From the NCBI RefSeq assembly GCF_029714425.1, contig NZ_CP121668.1, positions 1,819,501 through 1,883,500 on the forward strand: a DNA stretch of 64,000 nucleotides, given 5' to 3'. The notes under the pieces were generated by a model. It was not told the origin of the DNA and searched no databases. It worked only from the letters and a program-made list of their open reading frames with translations. Position numbers and translations under genes: made by a program. Shown here piece by piece: positions 48,885-58,984 of the stretch (position 1 is the first letter of the stretch; each line of letters opens with the position of its first letter). The stretch comes from Bradyrhizobium sp. CB2312 (GTDB taxonomy: Bacteria; Pseudomonadota; Alphaproteobacteria; Rhizobiales; Xanthobacteraceae).

Positions 48885-51800
48885 ATCTCGGACGTCTTTC
48901 CGTCAATCAGCCCATTCTGGCGATGGTGCTGTCGATCGTGCTCTTGATTGTGGGCGCGATCGCGTACCAGACGCTGCCCGTCTCTGAATATCCGCAGGTA
49001 GTGCCGCCTACGGTTACGGTCACCACGCAATACCCCGGCGCCTCGGCACAGACCGTGTCCGATACGGTCGCAGCTCCCATCGAGCAGGAGATCAATGGGG
49101 TCGAGGACATGCTGTACTTGTACAGCCAGGCGACCTCCAACGGCCAGCTCACGATAACCGTGACTTTCAAGCTTGGCACCGATCTCGACAAGGCCCAAGT
49201 GCTGGTGCAGAACCGCGTCGCGATCGCGCAGCCGCGGCTGCCGGAGGAGGTGCAGCGCAACGGAGTAGTCACCCGTAAGAACTCACCCGACATCCTGATG
49301 GTCGTGTTCATGCTGTCGCCCGACGATAGCTTCGACCAGCTCTACATATCGAATTATACGCTGTTGCAGGTGCGCGACCAGCTTCTGCGGCTCGATGGCA
49401 TTGGCGATATCCAGATGTTTGGCGCGCGCGACTATTCGATGCGGTTGTGGCTCGATCCTGACCGGATCGCCAATCTCGGTATGACCGCAAGCGACGTCAT
49501 TGCCGCGGTCCGGGCCCAAAACCTGCAGATCGCGGGCGGCCAGATCGCAGAGCCACCGATTGCGGATCGCGCATTCCAGCCGAACCTGGTCTTCACTGGG
49601 CGCCTCAAGGATATCAGGCAATTCGAGGACATCGTGGTGAAGGCTGGTTCCGACGGCCGTACCGTACGGCTGCGCGACGTTGCGCGGATCGAGCTTGGCG
49701 CGCTGGCCTACACTACCAACAGCTTCATACTACGAAAGTCAGCCGTTGCGATGGTGGTGACGCAGCGGCCCGGATCGAATGCGCTGGCCACCGCGAAGCA
49801 TATTTCCGAGACGATGGTGAAGCTCAAGGCGAGCTTCCCAAAGGGGCTCGATTACAACATCGGCTACAATCCGACCGAATTCATCGCCCAGTCGGTTCAT
49901 GAGCTGATCAAGACGATTTACGAGGCGATGGCGCTCGTGGTCATCGTGGTGCTGGCGTTCCTTCAAGGTTGGCGGCCTGCGATCATCCCAATTGTTGCGA
50001 TCCCGGTGTCGCTGGTCGGCACATTTGCAGCGATGGCTGTGCTCGGCTTCGGCATCAATAACCTTACGCTGTTCGGCCTCGTACTTGCGGTCGGCATCGT
50101 GGTAGACGACGCCATCGTGGTTGTGGAGAATGTCGAGCGACATCTCCAGGCAGGTATGAGCCGGCGCGAGGCGGCTCTCAAGACGATGGAGGAGGTCGGC
50201 GGCGCGCTGGTCTCGATCGCCCTCGTGCTCTGCGCGGTGTTCGTGCCGACCGCGTTCCTCGGCGGCATTTCCGGGCGATTCTTCCAGCAATTCGCCGTCA
50301 CAATCGCGGTCGCGACCGCGATCTCTTGCTTCTGTTCGCTAACGCTGTCGCCAGCACTGGCCTCCCGGATTCTTACTCCGCATGAGCAGAAACGTCCAAC
50401 GGCGCGCTGGAACATCGTTGCACGTGGTTGGGACGGCTTCACCGCGCTTTTCAATTGCATCTTCGAGCGCCTAGCGCATGGCTACGCGGCCGCCACCGCC
50501 ATCGTGATCCGACACACGGTGGTGATGCTGGCAATCTACCTCGCGCTGATCGGCGGTGCTGGCTGGCTGCTCGCCACCACTTCTCAGGGCTTCATCCCGG
50601 CGCAGGATCGTGGTTATCTGATCATCTCGGTGCAATTGCCGGGCGCCGCGTCGCTGGTGCGGACCACCGCGGTGGTGCGGGAAATCGAGCGAATTGCGCT
50701 GGATACCCCAGGGATCATCCGTGTCGCGGCGTTTGCTGGCTTCTCCGGCGCGACCCGCACGCAGGCGGGCAACGCCGCGGCACTGTTCCCCGTCTTCGAC
50801 GACCCCGAGGCGCGAGTTAGGAAGGGCCTGACTGCCAGCGTGATCACAGCGGATCTGCGAAAGCGGCTGTCGGCGATCCAGGGCGCCTTCATCATCGTCA
50901 TTCCACCGCCTGCGGTGCCAGGGATCGGCACCGGCGGCGGCTTCGCCATCCGCATCCAGGATCGACAGGGGCGCGGTCCCGAGCTGCTCGGAGCTGCCAC
51001 GGACGAACTCGTGGCCGCCGCGCGGAAGTCGCCAAACCTAACGTCGGTGTTCTCGCCGTTCACGGCGAATACGCCGCAGCTATTCGTCGACATCGATCGC
51101 GTGAGGGCGCAGAAGCTCGGTGTTCCCATCGCCAGCATTAACGACACGATCCAAACCTACTTCGGTTCGACCTATGTCAACGATTTCAACCTGTTTGGGC
51201 GCACCTATCATGTCACCGCGCAGGCCGATCTGCCATTCCGAAGAGAGGCCTCTGATTTGGCGCGGCTGCGTACCCGCAACGCGGCCGGTGACATGGTTAT
51301 GCTGGGGAGCGTAGTGGACTTCAAGGATATCTCCGGGCCCGATCGTGTCGCGCGCTACAATCTCTACTCAGCATCCGAGCTGCAGGGCGAGCCGGCGCCA
51401 GGCGTGAGCTCGAAGACCGCGCTCAACACCATCAAGCTATTGGCCAACAAAACATTACCGAGCGGTTTTTCTTTCGAATGGACCGATCTGTCCTATCAAC
51501 AAGTGACGGGTGGCAGTGCCGGGCTCTATGTGTTCCCGATCTGTGTGCTGTTCGTCTATCTGGTGCTGGCGGCGCAGTACGGCAGTTGGACGTTGCCACT
51601 CGCGGTGATCCTGATCGTGCCGATGTGCCTCTTCGCGGCCACCATCGGCGTGCGCATCATGGGCGAGGACATTAATATCCTGACCCAGATCGGCTTCGTG
51701 GTGCTGGTGGGACTTGCGGCCAAAAACGCGATCCTGATTGTCGAGTTCGCGCGGGACATCGAGCTTGAGGGCAAACCGCGCCTGGAGGCGGTGATCGAGG

Positions 51801-52054
51801 CCTGCCGGTTGCGACTGCGGCCGATCCTGATGACCTCGTTCGCCTTCATCCTCGGCGTGCTGCCGCTCGTCGTCTCCACCGGTCCCGGATCGGAGATGCG
51901 CCAGGCCGTCGGCGTCGCCGTGTTCTTCGGTATGCTCGGAGTTACGCTGTTCGGCCTAATCTTCACGCCGATCTTCTACATGGTCGTGCGCAACCTCGCG
52001 GAAGGAAAGGATGAGGGCAAGCCGACCCACGCGATGGCCGCCGCGGCGGAGTGA
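48881..52054 (+). CDS. RND multidrug efflux pump (HAE1/MexF type)
   Basis: 1057 residues, normal length. The start NQPILAMVLSIVLLIVGAIA is the first span. The proton relay Asp pair is in VGIVVDDAIVVVENVERHL. ATTSQGFIPAQDRGYLI and LVGLAAKNAILIVEFARD are typical of AcrB/MexF pumps. It expels hydrophobic drugs by proton antiport. It forms an operon with the adaptor; no TolC-like gene follows. Minus-strand frames inside are shadows. Confidence 0.97.
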   Translation: MNLGRLSVNQPILAMVLSIVLLIVGAIAYQTLPVSEYPQVVPPTVTVTTQYPGASAQTVSDTVAAPIEQEINGVEDMLYLYSQATSNGQLTITVTFKLGTDLDKAQVLVQNRVAIAQPRLPEEVQRNGVVTRKNSPDILMVVFMLSPDDSFDQLYISNYTLLQVRDQLLRLDGIGDIQMFGARDYSMRLWLDPDRIANLGMTASDVIAAVRAQNLQIAGGQIAEPPIADRAFQPNLVFTGRLKDIRQFEDIVVKAGSDGRTVRLRDVARIELGALAYTTNSFILRKSAVAMVVTQRPGSNALATAKHISETMVKLKASFPKGLDYNIGYNPTEFIAQSVHELIKTIYEAMALVVIVVLAFLQGWRPAIIPIVAIPVSLVGTFAAMAVLGFGINNLTLFGLVLAVGIVVDDAIVVVENVERHLQAGMSRREAALKTMEEVGGALVSIALVLCAVFVPTAFLGGISGRFFQQFAVTIAVATAISCFCSLTLSPALASRILTPHEQKRPTARWNIVARGWDGFTALFNCIFERLAHGYAAATAIVIRHTVVMLAIYLALIGGAGWLLATTSQGFIPAQDRGYLIISVQLPGAASLVRTTAVVREIERIALDTPGIIRVAAFAGFSGATRTQAGNAAALFPVFDDPEARVRKGLTASVITADLRKRLSAIQGAFIIVIPPPAVPGIGTGGGFAIRIQDRQGRGPELLGAATDELVAAARKSPNLTSVFSPFTANTPQLFVDIDRVRAQKLGVPIASINDTIQTYFGSTYVNDFNLFGRTYHVTAQADLPFRREASDLARLRTRNAAGDMVMLGSVVDFKDISGPDRVARYNLYSASELQGEPAPGVSSKTALNTIKLLANKTLPSGFSFEWTDLSYQQVTGGSAGLYVFPICVLFVYLVLAAQYGSWTLPLAVILIVPMCLFAATIGVRIMGEDINILTQIGFVVLVGLAAKNAILIVEFARDIELEGKPRLEAVIEACRLRLRPILMTSFAFILGVLPLVVSTGPGSEMRQAVGVAVFFGMLGVTLFGLIFTPIFYMVVRNLAEGKDEGKPTHAMAAAAE

Positions 52055-52129
52055 GTTGCGGTTACGCCGATCGAGATGAAGCCAGAACGGCCGCCGCCGA
52101 AGAGGCAAATGACCGAGGAGAGAATTCCC

Positions 52130-53047
52130 ATGAAGGCGATCATTGTGACGGACCGGGCTGCGGGAACGGCCGGTATGAAGCTGGTGGAGCAGCCCGAGCC
52201 ACAGGCAGCGATAAACGACGTCGTCGTTCAGGTTCGTGCGTCGGGTTTCACGTGGGATGAGCTGACGTGGCCACCGACCTGGACCGATCGCCTCGATCAT
52301 GACCGAACACCGTCGATCCCTGGGCACGAGTTGGCCGGAGTGGTCACCGCGCTCGGCTATGGCACGACGGGGCTGTCGGTGGGACAGCGCGTGTTCGGCC
52401 TCACGGACTGGTATCGCGACGGCACACTGGCTGAGTATGTCGCGGTCGAGGCGCGCAACCTCGCGGCGCTGCCGGGCGATGTCGATTTCACCGTCGGCGC
52501 GAGCCTGCCGATGCCGGGCCTGACCGCGTGGCAGGGACTGTTCGAGCACGGCCGCCTTCAGGCGGGGCAGAGCGTCCTGGCGCACGGCGCGGCTGGCGTA
52601 GTCGGTTCTATGGTAACCCAGCTCGCACGTGAGGCCGGCGCCTACGTCATCGGTACCGGACGCGCTGCGGACCGTCAGAAGACGCTCGACTTCGGCGCGC
52701 AAGAGTTCGTCGACCTCGAGAACGATGTTTTGGAAGACGTCGGTCCAGTCGATCTGGTTTTCGATGTCTTCGGCGGCAACATCGGTAAGCGGTCCGCGGC
52801 CCTGGTTCGAGCCGGAGGAACGTTGGTGACGATCGCCGGGCCGCCCGAGGCACGGCCCGCCAACGGCTTTGCGGTAGATTTCGTCGTCGAGTCCGATCGT
52901 GCCCAACTGCGTGAGATCGTCCAGCGGGTGCGGGACAGACGACTGCGGACGAACGTCGGCGCCATCTCGACCCTCGACGATGCCGTCGCAGCTTTCAACC
53001 GGACCGGGCGGCGCAACGGGAAGACGATCATCCGCGTTCGCCCGTAG
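52130..53047 (+). CDS. Quinone-oxidoreductase-like MDR protein, copy 1
   Basis: 305 residues from ATG 52130 (gaggaga upstream). Medium-chain dehydrogenase fold: GroES-like part with PGHELAGVVTALGYG, then a Rossmann part with LAHGAAGVVGSMVTQLAREA binding NADPH. No catalytic zinc Cys set is seen, so it belongs to the zinc-free quinone oxidoreductase group. A very close paralogue is at 63016-63933. It follows the RND pump by 75 bp. Confidence 0.93.
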   Translation: MKAIIVTDRAAGTAGMKLVEQPEPQAAINDVVVQVRASGFTWDELTWPPTWTDRLDHDRTPSIPGHELAGVVTALGYGTTGLSVGQRVFGLTDWYRDGTLAEYVAVEARNLAALPGDVDFTVGASLPMPGLTAWQGLFEHGRLQAGQSVLAHGAAGVVGSMVTQLAREAGAYVIGTGRAADRQKTLDFGAQEFVDLENDVLEDVGPVDLVFDVFGGNIGKRSAALVRAGGTLVTIAGPPEARPANGFAVDFVVESDRAQLREIVQRVRDRRLRTNVGAISTLDDAVAAFNRTGRRNGKTIIRVRP

Positions 53048-53249
53048 GGACCTGCTGGCGGAAAACGGCGGCCGCGACGGTCTCAATCGTGCGAACCTGC
53101 TGTTCGTCCTCGAGGCGAGGAAGTTAGTTGTGTCACCGCCAAATCGTGTACGGATGTCCTCTCGCAGCGCGGCTAACTACGGCATCCGCCAAACTCGCCT
53201 CGCTGCTTTGAAGGGCCCGGATCGTGCCACGCGCAGCGCCGCCTCTCAC

Positions 53250-53703
53250 GAGTAGTCTCACCGTCACTCTTCTGAGCAAGATTGCCGAGTAGTCGCGCTT
53301 TCCGATTTTCGCTCCGAGCTTCCGGAGGATCGCGTGCGCAACTGAGATATGGAAAAAGAAGTCCCGTAGTACTAGGTGCCGGATGTAGTCGTCGCCGCCC
53401 AACCATCCACGAACGGTAGGCAGCGTAAGTTCGTACGTGTGGGACTGCGCACCGGCAATCTCGTCTGGCTGCACAGTTTTCAGGAAGCTGCGAGTTTCGA
53501 TTAGTCTAATGTTCAACGCCGGATATGACATCGCGATGTCGCGTGGTTCCGGCGGGGCGCCTCGCATTTAATTTTGCAATGTGTGCCTCGACCTTGTTGC
53601 AAATCACGGAGAACTGTTCTCCGAAGGTGATCATGTCTGGCGCGAGCCTCTCGCCAAGAATCGCCCCGGCCTCAAATCCTTTGAAGCTTTCGAGCGCCTC
53701 CAC
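53250..53703 (-). pseudogene. DUF1993-type protein, frameshifted
   Basis: ERLAPDMITFGEQFSVICNK is followed, after a frame change near 53566, by GAPPEPRDIA and DFFFHISVAHAILRKLGAKIGKRD, the recognisable DUF1993 end. A second shift near 53290 restores YLGNLAQ. The N-terminal dozen residues are missing. At least two shifts and a lost start make this a dead gene. Confidence 0.8.
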
Positions 53704-53830
53704 GTGTCGGTTCCCTCGAACATCAGTCGATCGACATAGGACCGCGATTCGGACGCTTGCACAGTCGGCAGTAAGGACGTTTCACATCAAAAACGGGCCG
53801 CACCTTGCTGAGGTCTCGCCTAACGAGCTC

Positions 53831-54208
53831 CTATTTCAGTGTTGCCAGATAGCCGACGAGGTCGGCCCGATCGGCTGAGTTCGTCATCCCCGCGTAGGGC
53901 ATCTTGTTTCCGGGAACCACTTTCTGGGGCGATTCAAGATACGCATCGAGAATCTTGGTGTCCCAAACAATATCGGACTTCTTCATCGCGTCACTGTAGT
54001 GGAATCCCGGGGCGGTACCTGCCTTCCTGCCAATGAGTCCTCCCAGACCGGGTCCAACACGGTTGGTCTGATCCGTAGTGTGGCACGTAGCGCAAGCTTG
54101 GAAGACGATTTTTCCGTGCTCAGCGTTCTGCGCGTAGCCCGGATCGGCAGCTGCTCCCGCAAACAAGAGCGTCGCGAAAAAAGCTCCAACCTTTCCTGCG
54201 TTGTTCAT
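53831..54208 (-). CDS. Soluble class I cytochrome c
   Basis: 125 residues from ATG 54208 (AGGA eight bases before; 54217 also possible). Signal peptide about 1-26, heme site QACATCHTTDQ (Cys39, Cys42, His43), Met ligand in PGNKMPYAGM, and GPGLGGLIGRKAG typical of c550/c2. It is a periplasmic electron carrier and could feed the cbb3-like oxidase. Its maturation would use the ccm genes. Confidence 0.93.
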   Translation of the reverse strand: MNNAGKVGAFFATLLFAGAAADPGYAQNAEHGKIVFQACATCHTTDQTNRVGPGLGGLIGRKAGTAPGFHYSDAMKKSDIVWDTKILDAYLESPQKVVPGNKMPYAGMTNSADRADLVGYLATLK

Positions 54209-55028
54209 TGCGAACATCCTGTTTTACCTAGCTCAAAGTTGGCGCAGCCGCGCAACGAAAGTTGAAATCGTCGTCGAGTTAAAGCATGAGAAGTGCTAGC
54301 CACTTGATATCGGGGGAACGGCGAGCCGATAGCTGGTAATTTCATCGGGACTCCTTTGCCCGCGCGCCGCGCGAATTGGCGCTATTGTCTGCAGTCGCTT
54401 TAGGTCGTTGGCATCCGGTGGCCGGGCCCTCGAGGCCTAGGATCGGATACAGCGGAGGAAATTGAAAATTCCTTTTGGATATGCATTCGATAGGTACGGG
54501 TATCGCAGAGTGCTGTGCGCGTCTGCCCTGGCTTTGTTGCGATCAGCGGTTGAAGACTCTGCTGTCGTCGAGGTGTCGGTCGTCATAGCAGGGCATGAAA
54601 GGGCAGTTTGCGGTCTTACGGTTAGTCGCATAAGTATCGCGGGGCAGACCAAGCAGTGGAGGGTGACAGGACTACCTGCTTGCTCGACACTGTACATCCG
54701 GGCTTGGTTGGTCTCGAACCGCTGCGATTGGGCTGAGGTTCCTGTCGACGCGCGTTGGTGCGCGTTCGCGCGAATTTATGATAGTTCGCAGGTAGGTTGC
54801 GACGCTCAGCCGGATTATTCATGTCGCGGCTGAATATATCTAATTCGGCTGCAACCACTACTCCGTGAGCCGCAACTGGCTATTTCCTCAGCGTTCAGTC
54901 GAACGCAACGAAGACCGAACCAATCAAAATCCTAGATCAGATCAGAGCGCGGAAGGCCCGTTCGCTCGATTTTGATGCTGGCTGCTCGCGTGAGGTGGCG
55001 TTGTCCCGCCGTCCGGAGCTGAGTTCAT
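54209..55028. other. Intergenic, no convincing gene
   Basis: 0.8 kb. A 123-codon plus frame at 54462-54833 and minus-strand frames have no motif and no convincing ribosome site. It should hold the promoters of the cytochrome c and AraC genes. Confidence 0.45.
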
Positions 55029-56063
55029 ATGAATCTGAGCAACAAAAGGTTTTTGGACGTGGCAGGTGAGCCGTTCTGGCGTATATCGCGAAAAGACCTC
55101 GACAAGTTGATGACCACATTGGACATTACCTTCGTGAGGCTGTCGAAATGCTTGCTTGCGGCTGGTGCCCACTTGGCCGTTGCCCGCGTGGACGCGTGCA
55201 CTATCCACTACTGCCTTCGAGGCGTCGGTTTCATCCTGATGGACGGGGAAAGCCCCATCCGTCTGACGCCGCATACATTGGTAATCGTTCCGCCCGGACG
55301 CGCAATGAGTATCGTCGCCACGGAGCGCCCGACCGCACTACGAAATGTCGGCAAGGGCAGCGTAGGCCTTTTCGTGCCCGGCTCGTCGTACCGGCACACT
55401 GTCGGAGATGGCCGACCGACACTCGTACTTGCGTGCGGCACGTTTCGAGCGACTTACGGCCCAGCGCTTGACTTGTTCGCATCCCTTGCAGCGCCGATTG
55501 TTGAGACATTCGACGTAAATGACCAGCTCGACCAGGTGATCGCTTGCGCATTAGCCGAGCTAGTGGCCCAGGATGTCGGTGTGGGGCCAATGTCGGCAGC
55601 GCTGCTGAAGGTCGTATTGCTCGCCCTGCTTCGACGTTGCCTGGTCTCGACGAAAGCCTGGGTGGAGCGCTTCGCGATCTTAAGTGACCCGCCAATCGCA
55701 CGAGCTTTCGCTGAGATGGCCTCGCGTCCCTCCCTTCCGCACACGGTTAAAAGTCTGTCGCACGCCGTCGGTCTGAGCCGCTCAGCTTTCATGTCGCGAT
55801 TCTCCGCTGCCTTCGGAGAGGCACCCATGTCATTGCTGCGCCGCCTAAGGATGCGCCACGCTGCTGATCTCCTCTCGGCCAACGCGCTATCGATCGACCA
55901 AGTCGCCCTAAACGTCGGCTACCAGAGTCGGAGCAGCTTTACGCGCAGCTTTCGTAGATACTACGGGAGCGACCCGTCAGAATACCGGTCCAATGCGCAG
56001 AGCGAACGCTCGCCAAGGGCTGCTCCGGCCAAAGAGGCGATAGAGCAATCCGACGCCGCGTGA
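55029..56063 (+). CDS. AraC-family regulator with cupin-type sensor
   Basis: 344 residues. The N-terminal ~150 residues form a cupin-like domain (IHYCLRGVGFILMDGESPIRL, HTLVIVPPGRAMSI). The C-terminal AraC domain is clear: VKSLSHAVGLSRSAFMSRFS and IDQVALNVGYQSRSSFTRSF. The ATG at 55113 is an alternative start. Probably a cytoplasmic activator for a small-molecule signal. Confidence 0.92.
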   Translation: MNLSNKRFLDVAGEPFWRISRKDLDKLMTTLDITFVRLSKCLLAAGAHLAVARVDACTIHYCLRGVGFILMDGESPIRLTPHTLVIVPPGRAMSIVATERPTALRNVGKGSVGLFVPGSSYRHTVGDGRPTLVLACGTFRATYGPALDLFASLAAPIVETFDVNDQLDQVIACALAELVAQDVGVGPMSAALLKVVLLALLRRCLVSTKAWVERFAILSDPPIARAFAEMASRPSLPHTVKSLSHAVGLSRSAFMSRFSAAFGEAPMSLLRRLRMRHAADLLSANALSIDQVALNVGYQSRSSFTRSFRRYYGSDPSEYRSNAQSERSPRAAPAKEAIEQSDAA

Positions 56064-56503
56064 GGATAGTTCGTTCTGCAAGAGTGTTGGCACGATCTAC
56101 TCAGTGTCCTCCGGGATTGGGCGCGGCGGCCTCGTGAATGTTTGGCGACAGGCCACGAGGTGCGGGGCTGCCTAGCAAGAGATGGAGGGCAACTCGAGAT
56201 CACACGTCTCCGTTCCGCCGCAACGCTTCGAAGGATTCCGATCAACCCAGGGCGGGAAGGCCCGCAAGCAGTGGTCTGGCGGCCCACAGACGTGACGCGG
56301 GTGAGGAGTGCGCGTGGACTAACGACGGCGTGGTTTAGTCGAGATGCCACGGTTGTATCGCGCATCCTGGCGAGAATGCGGCGGCGCTGAAAGCACTCAC
56401 CGGCTCGGATCCCAGCTAGCATCTCATAGGTCTTGGTTGGAACGGGTGAGGCCTCAAGCGATGGGATCGATGCGCTGGAATCGGTTCGTTGTCGACGTGC
56501 GTG
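56064..56503. other. Intergenic, no gene seen
   Basis: Between the convergent AraC and LysR genes. Overlapping frames on both strands have no motif. Confidence 0.45.
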
Positions 56504-57439
56504 TCAGCGCGGGTGAGGTCGGCATCTCCAGGGTCCTTTCGGCGGCATGTCTCCCTGGCGGACTTCAATCGACCAGTCTCGAAGCCGCGCGACCTTGATG
56601 AAAGCGTCCTGTGCCGGCGAGTAGCGGCGCCCCTGCACAGCCAGCAGCCGCACCTCCCGCGAAATCGGGTCCCCCTCGAGGGGAATGGTCTTTAGCGTCG
56701 GAAGGCGTGGCATGTGCTCGGGCGCGAGTATCACGCCGAAGCCAGCTGCGGCCATGTATTGAAGGTGCAAGTCGTGACCGCTGCAGTGGCCCAGATGGGG
56801 AGGTTCCTTGGGGAAATACGACCGTTGGATCTTCGGAGCGACGTCGCATCCTACGCGCTCGAGCAAGACGGTCTCGCGGAGGTCGTCAATCCCAATTGAG
56901 GGGCGATTTGCGAGTTGGTGTGTCGCCGCCACAACCGCGACGTAGCGCTCTTCGAAGAGCAACCAGTCGTCGATGCGCGCGGGTATGTCCTGAACGTCCC
57001 CGACGATTGCGGAGTTGATCTCTCCCTCAAGCAGCAGGTCGATGAGCGTCTCCGCCGCGCCTTCGCGCAGCTCGACGGTAAGTCCTGGGACAAACTTTGC
57101 GATCTCAGCTATCAGATCAAGGACGAGCGAAGCCGAGATGGAGGGGGCGAGGCCGATCTTGAGTGGTGCGACCTCCTTGCGTTGGAATTTATTAGCTCTG
57201 CGACGCGCCGTCTCTGCCGAGGCCAGCGTGCGCGCCAACATCGGAAGAACTTCCTTCCCGAGGTCGGTGAGTTGCGTCAGCTGGCGCTCACGGTAAATCA
57301 ACTGGCCCCCGAGTTCCTGCTCCAGCTTCTGAATCCCCTTAGTCAAAGCGGGCTGTGTTACATTGCACTGCTCGGCCGCGCGGGTGAAGTTAAGCGTGGA
57401 CGCGACCGCGAGGAAATAGCGAATTTGATGAAGTTCCAT
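56504..57439 (-). CDS. LysR-family transcriptional regulator
   Basis: 311 residues. N-terminal HTH is textbook: LHQIRYFLAVASTLNFTRAA, EQCNVTQPALTKGIQKLE, LGGQLIYRE. The effector domain (about 90-300) contains two Cys residues, in ERVGCDVAPK and LGHCSGHDLH. It may sense an aromatic compound or a redox signal; the two cysteines do not match the E. coli OxyR spacing, so I do not call it OxyR. No divergent target gene is intact next to it. Confidence 0.93.
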   Translation of the reverse strand: MELHQIRYFLAVASTLNFTRAAEQCNVTQPALTKGIQKLEQELGGQLIYRERQLTQLTDLGKEVLPMLARTLASAETARRRANKFQRKEVAPLKIGLAPSISASLVLDLIAEIAKFVPGLTVELREGAAETLIDLLLEGEINSAIVGDVQDIPARIDDWLLFEERYVAVVAATHQLANRPSIGIDDLRETVLLERVGCDVAPKIQRSYFPKEPPHLGHCSGHDLHLQYMAAAGFGVILAPEHMPRLPTLKTIPLEGDPISREVRLLAVQGRRYSPAQDAFIKVARLRDWSIEVRQGDMPPKGPWRCRPHPR

Positions 57440-57596
57440 GGGTCTCCGATAACTTGCTCCTGTCTATGCTCTTGACGCCGTGACGGGGGCCGCCGAAATG
57501 ACGGCATATGGATGCCACTTGCATGCACACGTTGGCACGGCTCAGTCTATTGGTTTGGACGCACGGACACGCTTTCTGGAGGCTCTGAGAGCCGGG

Positions 57597-57995
57597 CTAG
57601 TGCACAGCGAGGTGGGCGGAGCTCCCTGACGAGGAAATCGGCAAATGCCCTGCGGCAGGCTTTATGGTCTTTCCCCACACGAAAAGCGCATTCAGTTCTA
57701 TCGAGCCGAAATCCCATTCAGGCAGCACCCGCACGAGCTGCCCAGTCTCCAGCTCTGCCCACACGCTGATTTCGCCCGACGCGGCAATCCTGAGCCCGGC
57801 GGCGGCGCTTGCTGTGGCTCCGTCGCTGGTGGTGGTCGCGAGCTGACTCTCAACGCGCTCGGAGGTGATACGGCCGTCTTTGCGTAAGGAGAAGGTCGGC
57901 GATGAGTGCGCCGGACTGACGATCACCGAGTGGTGCGCGAGGTCCAAGAGCGTGTCGGGCGCGCCGTGCTCTCGTAGGTAGTCTAAAGGGGCCAC
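57597..57995 (-). pseudogene. LysR effector-domain remnant
   Basis: Minus-strand translation gives the C-terminal half of a LysR regulator (GRITSERVESQLATTTSDGA, GQLVRVLPEW, ALFVWGKTIKPAAG). The HTH half is absent. A one-base shift near the end breaks AFADFLVRELRPP. It lies just upstream of the intact LysR gene. Confidence 0.85.
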
Positions 57996-58584
57996 AGTAC
58001 CCCCGGAAGCTGTATGACTGACCCTTCTTCATTTTAGCAAGAATGAGGGATTTGCCCGCCATACTCACCACGGCGACCGCAGCTCAAGGGCGAAAATCCG
58101 CGTCACGAATCTGATCCGAAGGTTCCGTCGAGCCGATCCTCATCGACGAGTGCGCCCTCTCCCCGCGACAAGGCGTGCCTCAGCCCCTCAGCGACGGTCG
58201 GCTGGCAACTCCAAGACGAAATATAGTTTTTCCTCCAACCGGCCTCATCGAAAATATGGAACCTAGCATCGCCCGCTCATCGTGTACGGCCGAAAATTCG
58301 GTTTCGCGCGAAGGTGCGAGCCTGATTGCGAAGCAAATCCCGCATGGATTGTGGGCGTCCGCCGGTTCGAAGCGGACGAACTCTACGATTTGTTCGAGTG
58401 CATTAAACCTTCGGATCGTCGTCCCACGCCCTTTTGGGTGCCCGAGCTCAACCGGCGCTCAATTGAGCCGCTCGTGACAATCGCCTTAGGCTTGGCGCAA
58501 CGGAGATCAAAGAAAGACCTGGATGCGTTATCGCCCGGCCGAAATGTAAGTCCCTCGCAACACCTGCCATTCTGGAGCCTGATC
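57996..58584. other. Intergenic, no gene seen
   Basis: 0.6 kb of short frames. The frame leading into the small secreted-protein gene has no start signal of its own. Confidence 0.45.
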
Positions 58585-58893
58585 ATGAGAAGAATCACTG
58601 TTCTCGTCGCCTCGGCTCTGATCATTGCATCTACTAATGCCGGGCCTGCCGCAGAGTCCAACTTAAACAAGGATGTTAACGCCGCTCGCGCGGCCTTGGC
58701 GACGGTGCACAGCAAACCCGCGAATGCGGCCGACAAAGATGAGGCTTGCCGCGTCTACCTCGCCTCATTCTATCAGTCCGCGATGCTGCGGCAAGCCGCT
58801 GCTGGCGGCGTCGACGGCGCGCGGGTGTTAACTGCGCTCGATTCCGTGATCAATATTTTCAACGATCTGTTGGCGCCGAAATGCGGCGGTTGA
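58585..58893 (+). CDS. Small secreted protein of unknown function
   Basis: 102 residues from ATG 58585 (GGAG seven bases before). Signal peptide about 1-23, then a helical domain with two Cys ([19 protein letters not shown]) that could form a disulfide. I do not recognise it. It precedes the ClpX paralogue by about 90 bp. Confidence 0.7.
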   Translation: MRRITVLVASALIIASTNAGPAAESNLNKDVNAARAALATVHSKPANAADKDEACRVYLASFYQSAMLRQAAAGGVDGARVLTALDSVINIFNDLLAPKCGG

Positions 58894-58984
58894 CCCTCAC
58901 TGTTCTCTGACAATGACAATGGGCGCGGGGCCGCAGATGATCGTATTCCCGTTTACAACCACCTGGATATGGTTTGAGACCGCC

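Noticed and set aside
56504..57439. LysR protein as the OxyR that binds the six boxes
   Set aside because: Its cysteines do not match the OxyR pair and it is not next to a peroxide gene; identity of the regulator is left open.
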